DNA of 64,000 nucleotides. Origin: Bedellia somnulentella (lineage: Eukaryota; Arthropoda; Insecta; Lepidoptera; Bedelliidae). Shown piece after piece: positions 21,335 to 32,822 of the stretch; position 1 is the first letter of the stretch; every line of letters begins with the position of its first letter. The notes beneath the pieces are model-generated. The model did no database searches and had not been told where the DNA came from. It was given only the letters and a program-made list of their open reading frames with translations. The translations under genes were made by a program, and so were the position numbers. The stretch spans positions 6,820,001-6,884,000 of the forward strand of contig OY755198.1 in NCBI GenBank assembly GCA_963576735.1, written 5' to 3'.

Positions 21335-21830
21335 TTATACTATATAGATTATCGATATAAGAAGAACAACAGCAGAAAGCTGTGCAGGTGGAGTTGTAAA
21401 TGCCAGAGAAGTAGAGCTCTTTTTATTTAAATACATTCTTTTAGAATTTCTACCTAAACGCAATATTATTTTATTGAAAATTGGAGAAAAAAAAAATTGC
21501 GCTTGCAACACTGACATGGCGGCGCATAAAAATTCATAATTTGAACATAAAAAAATAGCTTTGAATCATCAAAATAAGTGGAAATAGACAATAGTAAACG
21601 GTGAAACGTGATTCCCAGTCCTTTAGCTTTGATATTAATTCTATTTCGCAAAGCTGGAAGTACGTAAGTCGTCATTAAATTTTTTTTGTGGATCGGTTTT
21701 GGCTTGTCACTTTCAAAGCTTCTAACCTTCTAACCAACTGAGCGCGTTGACTGGCAAGTGAAACCAATGTGATAGAACTATCGATATCGATATGGCCGTG
21801 AGCGGATTCTGGGTATTCTTTATTCTATGG
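21335..21830 (-). pseudogene. 5' end of the P-element-like THAP transposon, inverted partial copy
   Basis: Aligns base for base, in reverse, with 14344-14720: same terminal 'ccatagaataaagaatacc', same untranslated leader, same ATG and exon 1. Here the Cys that survives in the other copy is also lost (reads Leu), so both Cys ligands of the first pair are gone. Nothing beyond exon 1 and the start of the intron remains. Confidence 0.75.
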
Positions 21831-23270
21831 TAGTAAGAAAGATTCATTTTAAATTATGTGTTATGGCCCGGCATATGCTGTTTTGTTTATTTCTTTACAC
21901 GTAAAATAATTTTGTCTTAATTTTCTTTCGGTTATGCGGATAATCGGATGCATATTTACCTAAAGTTGACCGGCGGCTTAGTATGGAAAGCACTTCTTTA
22001 TCGTAAAGATTTCGGGATTTCGGAATTGATGCATGTAATGTTCGGAATATAGAATTAAATGTATTTTCATTACGTTTGTAGTGTTTTCTATTACAATATA
22101 TTATTTGTATGTACATTACTTGTATGGAAAAAAACCCAATGTTTCGGGATGACTACCGTTAGCGTTTTGGTTATAAATATAATTGAATGCACACTCAAAT
22201 AAAGGTTTTTAAATGAGGAGCCGTAATTATTTGCGTTGAGAACAATATTTGAATAACATTGTAAAGCTTGTTGTGCACTTAGCTGCACCTTTACTAACGT
22301 TAAAATTGTAACTATTATGGAATATATCGAAAAATAAAATGGAGATCAATTTCAGTTTTGAATTTACAATTCTCGTTATGTTCAAAAAAGCGTTATAAAT
22401 GTGAATGTGCGAGTGAGACGGATAGGTAACTTTGGCTGCTTGTGCGAGTGAGACGGCATTCTCAAAACCGGTTTGTGTGCAGGTAGGTGCAAGAAACCCC
22501 GGTAATGCATGTCTTTTGTTATCTTATCTATCTATTAGTTACTTGAAAATATTCGTCGCTTTGCTTACCATGCGTACGGGTGTGTTTTGTGTTCCTTTGC
22601 AATTTTCTAACGATTTGGCTATTCAACAACGGATTCTGATTTGCATCGTGATTTGGTTTTGGATTTTGGTTTTTCTTGAAACGACGTCTTGTGCTACGGA
22701 TCTCGGAACTCTGCGTTGCGTCTTGTATTTACAAGGTAAGGATTATTGTATTTTACAAAAAAACATCAGATTCCAGTGACCAAATCATAGAGATAGATAG
22801 TGATTAAGATTGTTATCAAAACACTATGTATATATTATTTTCTTCTTCTTTAACTTAAGAGTTCAACTCTTAAGTTAAAGGTGAAAAGGTGGAGCAACTT
22901 TGTTTAATAAAAAAATAATGTACTTTTGTCTTTTTTTAGCACATGTTACCCTTTTTCTTTCACCTTTCAAATACTTAATACATATTTGCATTGACGTTTA
23001 AAATTCAGTTTAAGTGCAGATGCTTGCGAATATCCATTATGAATTATGATGTTCGAAGCTTAGTAGCTATAGCTAGTTATTTTATAAAAAAAAGAAAATA
23101 TTTTATAAATTAATATTATAATTTGATAGGTAGGTAACCAACTAACACTGAAAAAGACAATTCCGAAAAAAGACGCCGTCTCCATATTTTCTAAGCCAAA
23201 AAATAAGTTTAGGTAAATATGCATCCGATTATCCGATCTATGGTCATAATTAATATACTATTATTTGTCA
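21831..23270. other. AT-rich region without recognised gene
   Basis: A worn SINE-like tail ('tgttttgtttatttctttac') near 21880 resembles tails at 42965 and 43575. A 16-mer TGTGCGAGTGAGACGG is present twice near 22400 and 22440. A 115-codon open frame at 22432-22779 has no recognisable feature. Confidence 0.45.
22848..22880. repeat. Perfect 33-bp palindrome (16-bp arms, one-base centre)
   Basis: CTTTAACTTAAGAGTT, one C, then AACTCTTAAGTTAAAG. A cruciform-capable site; no element end or gene boundary identified. Confidence 0.85.
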
Positions 23271-24222
23271 CTAGTGAATCGTCCCAGCTTCGCACGGGTA
23301 GCGTTGTTTTTTTGAATATCTGAGGTTTCTTTCTTCAGTCACTGCTCAAGCATTGTGAAATTCAGCGCAATGTTTTCAATTTATTAAATTTATAGCACTC
23401 CCTAAACAGTGTAGTTTGGTGATTTTGAATGCGATTTAGTAAACGGTTCAGTATTTCCGTTTAATAGCAAATTTTGGAATAAAACGCTATGAAGTATTTA
23501 TAACAATCTAAAAAATAAATCATTACGTTATATAGGATGCAACTACTGGCGCCATCTAGTATGTTATATGTAAATTAGTAAAGATTTGGTTTTGGTCACG
23601 GGCGCGATGGCTTATTTTATGTATAATTTCGGTGTTTGTCTACCGATTTCTGTGATTCTTTTTTTATTGAATAGGTTATAACGTTACCTTTTTTAAATTA
23701 GGGATGAAAGAGAGGTTTACAAACGGAAGAGTAAAAAAATATAATCAGAATGGTCCGAACTGCTAAGCTATCAGGAATTACACGTGTTATTGTGAGTCAA
23801 CCGTAAAAGATAGACATAAACTGTTGAGAATTTTTTTTTAGGTAATTTTGTGAATATCATTTCCGTCATACATGATTTCTATGTAAGTTTAACCATTAAG
23901 GCTGCACACGCGACGGAACCTTAAAAAATGGAGTAACTTCTCCCGTTTTCCCAAAATTTCCCAAAATTCCCCTTCACTACTCTTCTGGAAAGTATACAAA
24001 AACCTGCGCAGGAGTATGAAGAATAATTGTACCAAGTTTCGTTAAAATCCGTCGAGTAGTTTTTGTTTCCATAAAGAACATACAAACCGACAGACAGACA
24101 GACAAAAATTTTACTGATTGCATTTTTGGCATCAGTATCGATCCCCCAACACCTGATAGTTATTTTGAAAATATATTTCATGTACAGAATTGACCTCTCT
24201 ACAGATTTATTATAAGTATAGA
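23271..24222 (-). mobile_element. Helitron family H, copy 1 (952 bp)
   Basis: Minus-strand 5' end TCTATACTTATAATAAATC and 3' end CTAG, preceded by CGAAGCTGGGACGATTCA; flanked by A and T. Non-autonomous; no Rep/helicase frame. Contains four GACA units at about 24089. Confidence 0.9.
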
Positions 24223-24418
24223 TAGATTATCACCGCAACAATATTAATTCGAAATAAATGCATTACAACATATCACAACCATCAAGTAACTCTCAAATGA
24301 GCAATTTGTAAAAAAAATATATTTAATCCTCGATTTTTATGCCGACCTTACTATTCATATTATCGGAAAATAATCATTTTTCGTTTAAATAATTAGATCG
24401 ACGACGAAGTAAAAGTAA

Positions 24419-24905
24419 TAAATAAATAAATATATACGGACATAATATTGTACACAGATCAAATTAGCCCAAAACTAAGTAAAACTTGTGTTATAGGATA
24501 CTAACGATATATTTAATATTATATAATACACATATAATTAACACCCAAGATTAAGAAACAATAATATATGCTCATCACATAAAATTCGCTGCTTTCATAT
24601 TATAGGGGCACATCTATAAAAATTGAGATTTCGAGTTTGAATAATATATGGACATTTTCTGCTTAATGGACATACACTTATAAAGTTATATGATTTTGTT
24701 ATTATTAGTTTAATTTATTTATGACCGATTTTGTGAAAATACAGAGGCTCAAAACTCTTTAAACGCATTTTCCCAACAATCATGTTTTTTGAATTGTGCC
24801 CCTATAATATGAAAGCAGCGAAATGTTCCTCTCAGAGGGGATCGAACGCGCAACCTCCGACGTTCATGTTCATGTATGTCACTCTTACGCCACCGCGCCC
24901 CGCCG
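24419..24905 (-). repeat. Family D SINE interrupted by a MITE
   Basis: Tail and body at left match 4620-4800 in reverse; the B-box (GCGTTCGATCCCC on the minus strand) and the A-box side (GCGCGGTGGCGTAAGAGTG) are at 24835-24905. The two parts are separated by the element at 24585-24822. Confidence 0.8.
24585..24822. mobile_element. 238-bp MITE nested in the SINE
   Basis: Ends TTCGCTGCTTTCATATTATA in inverted orientation, extended by GGGGCACA on both sides: about 27 bp of near-perfect inverted repeat. Target duplication unclear. Superfamily not assigned. Confidence 0.85.
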
Positions 24906-25589
24906 CGCCGCTAGGTAGCTGAATGAATGACCTTTTAATACCTCTCTCTGCCGTCGGAGGCGCTGCCTTCGGAAATATTAGCGAGATCATGAATTTGAAT
25001 TTGGTGTTATCAGCGTCTTAAAAAGAAGAAATAAGATCAATCACTCACCGTCCGCAACAGAAGCAAAGGCGCCATGCCGCGTACCCATATCTCATATCAT
25101 GAAATTCAACTTACACTTTATTGACTTTGAGATCGTTTTGCTTTAAATAAAGCCCGCACTTCTTTATGTGCGGGCGACCGAGCGGCAACATGTCAAAGGG
25201 CAAAAATACTTGCCTATGTCAGAGGCACAGGTGCCGCGCCGCGCTCCCATTCCAAATGATCTTACAGTCCATTTTTTTATAGATAATTTTGCTCAACGTG
25301 CGGGTGACCGGGCGGCACGTGTCAAACGTACACTCTCTTTGAATTAGAGATTTACCGCGCGCGTTGTTGCATTTTTTGTGAAGTGTAGTAATACGGTATA
25401 ATTACATTAATGTCAGGGGCCGATAGCGTAATAAAAGTAAAAATATATATTATTGTTGATGACGTTATGCTTGCGCATACAATATTTGTCGTAAGAAAAA
25501 ATAAATCAGCGCTCGTCGGGCGCCCCCGGGCGCCCGGGGCGCCCGGTTGCACCGCACCCCTTGCACCCCCTGGTAAAGACAGCCCTGAA
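24906..25589. other. GC-variable spacer with repeated GTGCGGG-GACC boxes
   Basis: Two boxes of the form GTGCGGG(C/T)GACCG(A/G)GCGGCA occur near 25168 and 25299, each followed by TGTCAAA. A GC-only stretch rich in GGGCGCCC lies near 25516-25545. No gene recognised. Confidence 0.45.
25152..25175. repeat. Perfect GC-rich hairpin
   Basis: GCCCGCAC, 8-nt loop, GTGCGGGC. The right arm is part of the repeated GTGCGGG box. Confidence 0.75.
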
Positions 25590-25712
25590 GTCAACACATG
25601 ATTTCCTTGTAATTTGCATGAGACATTTTCAAAACTATTTAAGTATTATATCTAAGGCGCAAGCACGAGACCGCGAGCGGACTGAGCGAGCTAGACTGAG
25701 CGTGTTGTGCTA
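25590..25712 (+). repeat. Unclassified repeat E, intact copy (empty site for Helitron H)
   Basis: From 'aagtcaacacatgatttcc' through 'aactatttaagta|ttatatctaagg' to 'gagcgtgttgtgctatga'. The same sequence occurs at 42199-42253 plus 46234-46302, there split exactly at A|T by the 3,980-bp Helitron. Confidence 0.85.
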
Positions 25713-26154
25713 TGATACGTTGTCACAATGAATAACGTTATACATCGACAACTTTTTAATCTTCTTAAAGAGGTAATACGAGTTGTTATCCAGAAGATCA
25801 ATTGGCATGCGCTTTCCTAAAGTGGTTGTACGAGATACTTCCCAGAAAGTAGCTTTATTCATTTCAGCATTATCGTCATTCAGTACATAGTTACTACATG
25901 TATATCAAATAATACGGTGTGCACCTACCGTACGTTATTACAATGAATAGCATTATACATCGACAACTTTTTAATCTTCCTAAAGAGGTAATACGAGTTG
26001 TTATCCAGAAGATCAATTGGCATGCGCTTTCCTAAAGTGGTTGTACGAGATACTTCCCAGAAAGTAGCTTTATTCATTTCAGCATTATCATCATCATCAA
26101 TCAGTAAATAGTTACTACATGTATATTAAATAATACGGTGTGCACCGACCGTAA
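25713..26154 (+). repeat. Tandem duplication, two units of about 217 bp
   Basis: Units begin near 25724 and 25941 ('cacaatgaata' / 'tacaatgaata') and are about 95% alike; the second has extra ATC triplets. Each contains a 30-codon frame from ATG (RQLFNL-KEVIRVVIQKINWH), conserved between units; the core vaguely resembles an F-box start but is too short to call. Confidence 0.8.
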
Positions 26155-26314
26155 GTTTTTACTATAAAAACGTTGAGTTGTCGGAAAATAATGTGTCATA
26201 CGAACCAGTACGAATGACATACCCAAGCAAGAAGAACCTAAAGGTCGAGACGACCATAGTTCCCATCACTGACGAGTTCTCTGAACATTGGGGTTATATA
26301 TCCCAGCAGGATTA
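26155..26314 (+). CDS. Possible coding exon of unknown gene
   Basis: A frame just right of the tandem duplication reads about 53 codons (ENNVSYEPVRMTYPSKKN, KVETTIVPITDEFSEHWGY) to a TAA. Composition looks protein-like rather than random for such AT-rich DNA. No ATG, homolog or certain acceptor was recognised. Confidence 0.3.
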
Positions 26315-27799
26315 ACATGAAACAGTATGATGGTAAGTATATCGACAGGTACCTGATAATCTACACAGTGAATTTCACTTGAGGTGCTGACTTTGCCGTA
26401 ATAATAGATTGGAAAAATCACAAACACAATATCAGCTTTGATTGCCTTTTGGCTCTAAGTTACATCTCCAATAACCTCGTTATGGATAAATCAACATCAT
26501 TATTTTGAATAATCACATGGTAATAATGTTTTTCATTATTACTCACATATGGAAATTAAAATAGGGTTTCATTATTACCCACATACGAAAACCGACGGAC
26601 TATCTTGCTGTCTAATTATGATGCCCACATGGCATTACAAGACGTGCAATACTATTGTCGCTGTCGACAAACAGCTGCGAACTCACCGATGGCGCCGCAA
26701 CTGTCCGCGCTCGCTACGGTTGTGCTTGTACCTGCCGTGATGAAGACCGTGATGGACATGTCACGTCACTGCCGCCGCCGCCACCGCCGCCGGCCGCCAC
26801 CTGCTAGACGCTCACAGGTACACTCAGTGTTGTCACAATGCACATAGGTGCTGATGATACTGATGATCCATTCATATCTTTGTAAATTATAACGTCGTGG
26901 AAGGGTGTAAGACTTTTTTTTCATTTTCATTCAAAATTCATTATCTCTACTAAATTTTGAAATTTCTGAGGGCCACGTACCAGAAACGTTTTATTCATGT
27001 GTTGTAAATGAAATATATGTATTATAATATATAAATATTCATATGTGTGATTGAGATTGTAGATTGTTCTTAAACCGAGAAATTCATTCAGAGATCATAA
27101 GGGAATCATCTCGATTAACACAATAGATTCAAAGGAATCTTACATTTTGTTTCTTTTAGCAATTGTACGTATGCCTTTACCAAAAGTAAAGAACACGAAA
27201 AAATTCAGTTTTCACAAACTTGATTTTCATCGTTTTGTTTCTTTCATTACCTTTACCGTTTATCTTTACGAATGTCTCTGTTGGTATTTAGTAAATACAG
27301 GGCTCCAATTAGCATAACTGACACAATTGAAACCTCTCCATCGCAAAACCACTTACGTGTTTGCAATTGCCAACATACAAATTTGAATTTGTTACTTGTT
27401 CATCTATTTTTACATATTTAAATAAAGAATTTTCTAATATAAAAATTATATATAAAAAGCAGTTGGTCTTTGGAAGTTTTTACACTAAACTTATATCATT
27501 ACATTTTATCTGAATCGCCTTTTGCAGAACGTATTTATAACTGCTTATGGATCCGCATGCATGGGCGATTATTTTTATGTCTATGGTCTTGTCATGGTCA
27601 TACGAGGAAAACGAACTGAAGATAGTTCCCTTTTATTGGGTTTGAATCTAGTTGGTTTTAGAAATATTACTATACAAAAGCATATCGCAGGTATGTAGCA
27701 GGGTAGGCATGAACTTCCCTTAAATTTCTTACGTCAATAATTTACTTTTATTTAATTGGATAGTAATCGAGAGCATGCTAACGTTTTTTGTTTTGTATG
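26315..27799. other. Intergenic, with one GC-rich block
   Basis: A GCC-repeat-rich block at about 26690-26820, similar in character to 3740-3890, is surrounded by AT-rich DNA. No exon identified. Confidence 0.4.
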
Positions 27800-27885
27800 T
27801 ATACATACAATCATATCTCACGCCATTGGTTCCCGTTTGGGTGTGCAGTGACTGTCGATCGCCGCTTTGTGCAACCGAACAATAT
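27800..27885 (-). mobile_element. LINE family B tail, worn
   Basis: The tail 'tatctcacgccattggttccc' and the hairpin are recognisable with several substitutions relative to the other copies, so this is an older insertion. Confidence 0.65.
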
Positions 27886-28657
27886 TTTCGTAAACCTATG
27901 TATAATTAAAGGAAAATACTGATACAGGCCAAGATATGGTTTTCTTTTTAAACACATATTCTGTCAAGGCGAGTCATAAATATACCTATTTACATCACAA
28001 GCAAAACATATTGTATAATATTCATACATATGTTATATTATATTTAATTTTATTACATTAATATTCTTGATTGCAACATGATCTTCATGCATATAATATT
28101 TTTTCATTCCATTTGTACCTTGAAACTGCAATTTTCAATGTTTCCTTTTTTGAACATTCGACATATATTAAATAAAGGTGTAGAAATACAGACTTTTTTT
28201 TTGGCCTTAACAAATTCAAAGGCTCTCTCTTTTTTTTTATTTATTAGGTCAGAAAATATCTTTACGAAAATCTTATAAACTTTAAAGATATTATAATAAT
28301 GTCTCTAACCAAAAGTTTAACAAAAAGAAAGCATTCTTAATTCTGTCTTGTTCTGATTATTTTTCCAGTCGAATTAGTTAAGCAGTTTCTACTGAAATCG
28401 TCGAAAATATTGTTAACTATGGTATGGTCATATATATATATATATATGACCATATATATATATATATATGGTTAGCAATAGTAAGTACTATTATACCTCT
28501 ATAGGTATGGTGTATCAAATACAGAGTGCACTCATTAATAAGTTTTATGTCTTAAATTAATCAACCAACAACAGTTTGGCGATTTTTTGTGAAATATAAA
28601 TGGGTGTTAGTTTTGTACCTAACTTATGAATATTGATTTATATGCATGGAACGCAAA
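27886..28657. other. AT-rich spacer
   Basis: No gene. It contains the TA-repeat palindrome listed separately. Confidence 0.5.
28430..28476. repeat. Double (TA)n palindrome
   Basis: TGGTCATATA...TATATGACCATATA...TATATGG: two TA tracts joined by TGACCA form a self-complementary block likely to extrude or slip. Confidence 0.8.
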
Positions 28658-29407
28658 TTTATTTATTTATTTATTCATTTATTAGGCATGCACACAGTAC
28701 AACATCATATTATATTATAATTTACATAAGATGTACACGTTTTATTCAGATGCAGTACCAGAACAGCATGCACAACATTACCTAATTTATTGAACTAATT
28801 TACAATACTAAAAAAATATATAAATAATTCATAATAAAGATTAAACAAATTTTATTCAGTGGAGTTCGTGTGTAAAAATATTTAAAAAGAGAAGCACAAA
28901 CAAAAATATTATAAATTAATTTAGATAAAATTGAAATATTAACGATATAATAATGAAATAAAATTAAATTAAATTGATTTTCTAAAACTAAAGCTTTAGT
29001 TATTGTAAATATATTGTTATTGTATTACATTATTTCTTTACATTTGTTACGAAACGAACGTAGAGAGTCATGATAAATATCAGGAGGAGTCAATTTCTCT
29101 TTATTATTACAAATGGAGTTATATAATTGGCACATTCTATGGATGGGGTTATTATTTACGACATTTGAGCTTGCACTTGGCACTATAAACGGGCGAGCAT
29201 GGCGCAATGTCTTCCGGGGGACATTGATGTCTATATGAGACAGAACAGAAGTCGAAAGTGAGCCATTAATTATTTTATGCAGCGTAGTAAGATCGAGTAT
29301 TTGCCTTCTTTCAAATAAAATATCAAGTTTGAAGTGTTGACAACGTTCTTCATATAATTTTAACTTTCTTCTCAGACCAAACCGTGAACATAATATAAAT
29401 TCGCCGA
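28658..29407 (-). mobile_element. 5'-truncated Jockey/CR1-like LINE, 3' end
   Basis: The minus strand encodes the reverse-transcriptase C terminus to a stop at 29025 (RRKLKLYEERCQHFKLDILF, ERRQILDLTTLHKIING, then VPRKTLRHARPF), a roughly 340-bp 3' UTR and an AATAAATAAATAAAT tail at left. Frame intact over about 125 codons. Confidence 0.8.
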
Positions 29408-29620
29408 AAAATTTTGTTTTTTTTTTAGATTTTATTTTAAAATCTTAATGCGGTTTACAGAATACATCTACGCACCAATTTTCAATAATGTAGTTCTTAT
29501 AGTTTCGGAATAAACTGGCTGTGACATACGGACGGACGGACGGACGGACAGACAGACAGACATGACGAATCTATAAGGGTCCCGTTTTTGCCATTTGGCT
29601 ACGGAACCCTAAAAATGGTG
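29408..29620 (-). repeat. Dispersed repeat with GACG/GACA microsatellite and GGGTTCCGTAGCC end
   Basis: The minus strand starts TTTTTAGGGTTCCGTAGCCA, then 'aacgggacccttatag' and a GTCT/GTCC repeat. This opening is very common in moth and butterfly genomes; class not fixed. Confidence 0.6.
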
Positions 29621-30263
29621 ATAACGATTCGTGCTTCAAAAAAACTTAAAGTAATTGCTGAAACATAGTAGCTATGGCTAGTACACGTATTTTTTATAAA
29701 GAAAAAGTGTCTTTCTCATGTTAAATCTGATACAGCCTAAATCATGCAATCCGTACATGAGACGTTGAGGCCAGTAACTAATTAAAAAAAACGAGCGCTT
29801 GCTTTGTAAATAGTGGGTTTACTGTTTTTTATTCTATTAACCTTCATTTGTTGCGCCATTTGTTGGCTTGTCAAAAACCAGACTGAACAGCAGCGGTAAC
29901 AGAAATGCCATTTCAAGAAATAAAATATTTGTATTTTTCATTATTAATTATTATTATAGAAATATTAATAATTATTATTATAGAAATATTAATAATTAAC
30001 TCTTAATAATTAAAAAATAACACTTTATTCTCACTTCTGGACATATAATAATACTTAAAAAATATTTAAAAGCAAACCTAAAACTACTTATGTAACAGGT
30101 AACAAAAATAATTAAAAAAAAACAAATGATACTAAAACATTTCAGTTAGAAAATATTATTTAACTTTATTAAATAAACCTCACTGTCTAAAATCATGTTC
30201 CATTTAACAAAAATATCTAGCATAACTGGCAAAATAAATTCTAAAGCATCTGCTACTGAATTG
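29621..30263. other. AT-rich spacer with a short tandem repeat
   Basis: A 27-bp unit (TTATTATAGAAATATTAATAA type) is present twice at 29943-29997. No gene recognised. Confidence 0.5.
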
Positions 30264-30710
30264 CTAAGCAAAATGAAGTGAACATATATTTATTATGTTT
30301 ATGTTTGGTCTAATATTTTCCTTTCCGATTGCTTCTAGCCATTTTCGCCTTTTGGATTCATTTTTGGGGAGTCTGAAATAAGAAGGTTTTTTTCATATAA
30401 TATCGATATAATACATCGACGATAGTAAAAAAACATCCCTATCTTGAACATAACCTTAACTTAAATTCAATAAATCTATATCAAATTGTATTGAAAACTC
30501 TGTAAATACACTTCACTGTCTAAAATTCAGTATACGATTAAAGTAGGATTAGCTATAAATGCTATATGAGTCTGCTTTAAGATGCTATAAAGAATAAAAT
30601 CACAATAATAGTAGATTTATTAGTTTTCCCATTTCTTACCGGTGAATTGTTAAATTAGGTCGATTCCTGCTTAAGTATGCTCCACAGGCCAGAATAGAAC
30701 ACTTCACCAT
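30264..30710 (-). CDS. Stand-alone 59-residue THAP domain protein
   Basis: Exon 1 (30640-30710; ATG, 71 nt, donor CCG|GTAAG) and exon 2 (30264-30372; acceptor TTATTTCAG) join in frame to 59 codons. All four zinc ligands of the C2CH THAP fold are present: C4 and C9 (MVKCSILACGAYLSR), then the CSLH pair (IINICSLHFA); Leu-Pro replaces Phe-Pro, and KRRKWLEAI carries the conserved Trp. A TAG directly follows His-Phe-Ala, so the Ala-Val-Pro end of a full domain is missing. Downstream sequence stays open for 19 codons after the TAG, so a nonsense mutation in a larger gene is possible. The intron phase matches that of the P-like transposon's THAP exon pair. Confidence 0.65.
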
Positions 30711-32312
30711 TTTTAACAGAATTTCAGCACTATACCACTGTTTATTTCACAATTAATTGTTATTTTTCTACAAAATTTCAATGTTTACAAACAAATCAAA
30801 CCATAGACAACAAAAAACTTTGAAACTAAAATGGCGGATTCATCCACGAATTCTATATATAGTTATGTGGGCATTTTTCAAAAGTTTTGACCAGGCGAAA
30901 ACAGCATGTCCTCTGACTCTACACCGTAATATTTACATTGTAAGTCGTTTATATCAAATATGTGATATATCAAATGAAAGGAAATTTAAACACAAGTAAA
31001 TGCACGATATAAAAAATACATGAAAAGGTAACGAAATATGGGATATTAAAAAAAATATGACGACATACCCCCCTATTTTTCGATGTCTCACGCAACTTTG
31101 CACACTTTCATGTGTCATATCTCAGAATTTATGTATGCAAGTCACCGAAAAACAGGTAATCTTTCTTAAAAATGGCTTTGTCATGCTTTCTAATAAACGT
31201 TTTTATAGGGTTTTCAAAGAAAAATATTGAAATAATTAAGAAAAACTGTTGTCCACGAATTCGGGTATACCGGAATTTCCATCAAGTAACGGTAGGTTTT
31301 ACCGTCTTAAAAAATAAATTTTACCAAATCTAAAAGGTTTTTTAGGTTTAGCAACCAACTTTTAACAGAATGAAATCGTGACTTCCGGTGTTCTAGGAGT
31401 CTATGGTTTGTTAAAACCGTTTTCCAGTTTCAACCTGACCTTGGACAAAAATTTTGCTCCCGTAAGTACGATTTTTTGTGTAAAGATAGTATTGTTTCCA
31501 CACGAACACTTCTTATTACCGTTCGAACGAAGTATTTAGGTATCATTTAAAAGAATGGAAATGATCGAATATATTGTATTTTGATGTGTTTTAAGGTTTT
31601 AATTTTTAAAAATGGACTTTCGTAACGTCATGATCATAACGTTATATACAGGCGGAATGATTTTCATTACTAACTGGAACCATAAAGCCGCGATCTCATT
31701 GCTATAGTCATCGTTTACTACGAATTTGCATTATATGAATATTTAATAGGTTATCTGGTTCGGCTTGTTTAGTGTTATTTAAAGTAGTTCTGAAGAAGAA
31801 GAAGAAAATGAGAAGGGTATCTACCTCATTTACTTTTCAGATCTACCTTCTGCTTTATTTTATGATTTCAACTATTCTAAAAATGCAAGTTTCTCTAAGA
31901 AGTATGGAATTGTTCTAAATATTGTAAATTTTTCGACTAGTTTTGATTTAAAACTCCTCACAAATAGACGATGGCTACAGAAAGTAACACTTTACTAGCA
32001 AGCAGGTGTCATAACTGCAATTACAACTTTTAATAGGTACGGACTTTTGCAAAGTATTTTGTTGTACTGGAAGCAGAAAGTAATCATTCTCATATAACGT
32101 TACAATTTTTTCAGGTGTGCAACTTTTCATCATATGGCATTACAACCATTGTACAATTACATCCAGTATTAACATCATCGATTGTTACATAATGTTATTA
32201 CAACTAAACTTGTATCTATCGTTAAACTTGAATTCATACTTACTTAAAGTATCTCTTAAAGATATATCTAAAGTAAACTAATTTGTACCTTACGGCACGT
32301 AATTTTACCTAC
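30711..32312. other. AT-rich intergenic region
   Basis: No exon, repeat family or element end recognised. Confidence 0.5.
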
Positions 32313-32316
32313 ATAC

Positions 32317-32806
32317 TGTTACGTACCGGGTTCTTAATTTGATAAATACCAGTCACACTTTCGTGCAATAAGGTGTAATTATATTTATTGACCAATAACG
32401 CACTTTACACAACACAACAAACACTATCGATAATTAACTATCGATACTCGCACTAATTAACAACACTAATTTACTCCGTTATAGTAACACTGTACACACC
32501 GTTAAGCTTATTTCCGTAATCCGTATATCACTGCACTGTCGTATTTAATTTCTTCGCTCTAGTATTTCGCTTGTTCTCGCTTTAGTTCTTCGCACTCGAA
32601 TAACTCCGTAGCACGCGTCGCTCTTTATATATGCCAAATCTCAAATACGCGAATATTACAGAAAGTTCTAGTACCACATTCTCGAAAAGTCGATATTCGA
32701 GAAACATCTAGTAATTCCTTTTTTTACTTATTAAAATACTAGTAACGCCATCTGTTATCTAGTAGTGGCAAATCCTATCTCCTACTTGCGAACAGATGTC
32801 GTAACA
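32317..32806 (-). repeat. 3' LTR of the Gypsy element
   Basis: Identical by eye to the 5' LTR. Contains two ATCGAT-centred palindromes and AT-rich promoter-like sequence. Confidence 0.95.
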
Positions 32807-32822
32807 TTACCCCCTCCTTACA

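Noticed and set aside
22432..22779. 115-codon open frame as a membrane protein gene
   Set aside because: No true ATG at the start, no splice or homology cue, and hydrophobic stretches are expected by chance in T-rich DNA.
23921..24181. 86-codon minus frame shared by all H Helitrons (also 45910-46113 and 61466-61717)
   Set aside because: It passes through the GACA microsatellite and differs in frame between copies; no Rep or helicase motif.
25516..25545. GC-only stretch as an origin or insulator
   Set aside because: A single short palindromic run with no repeated sites; nothing beyond base composition supports a role.
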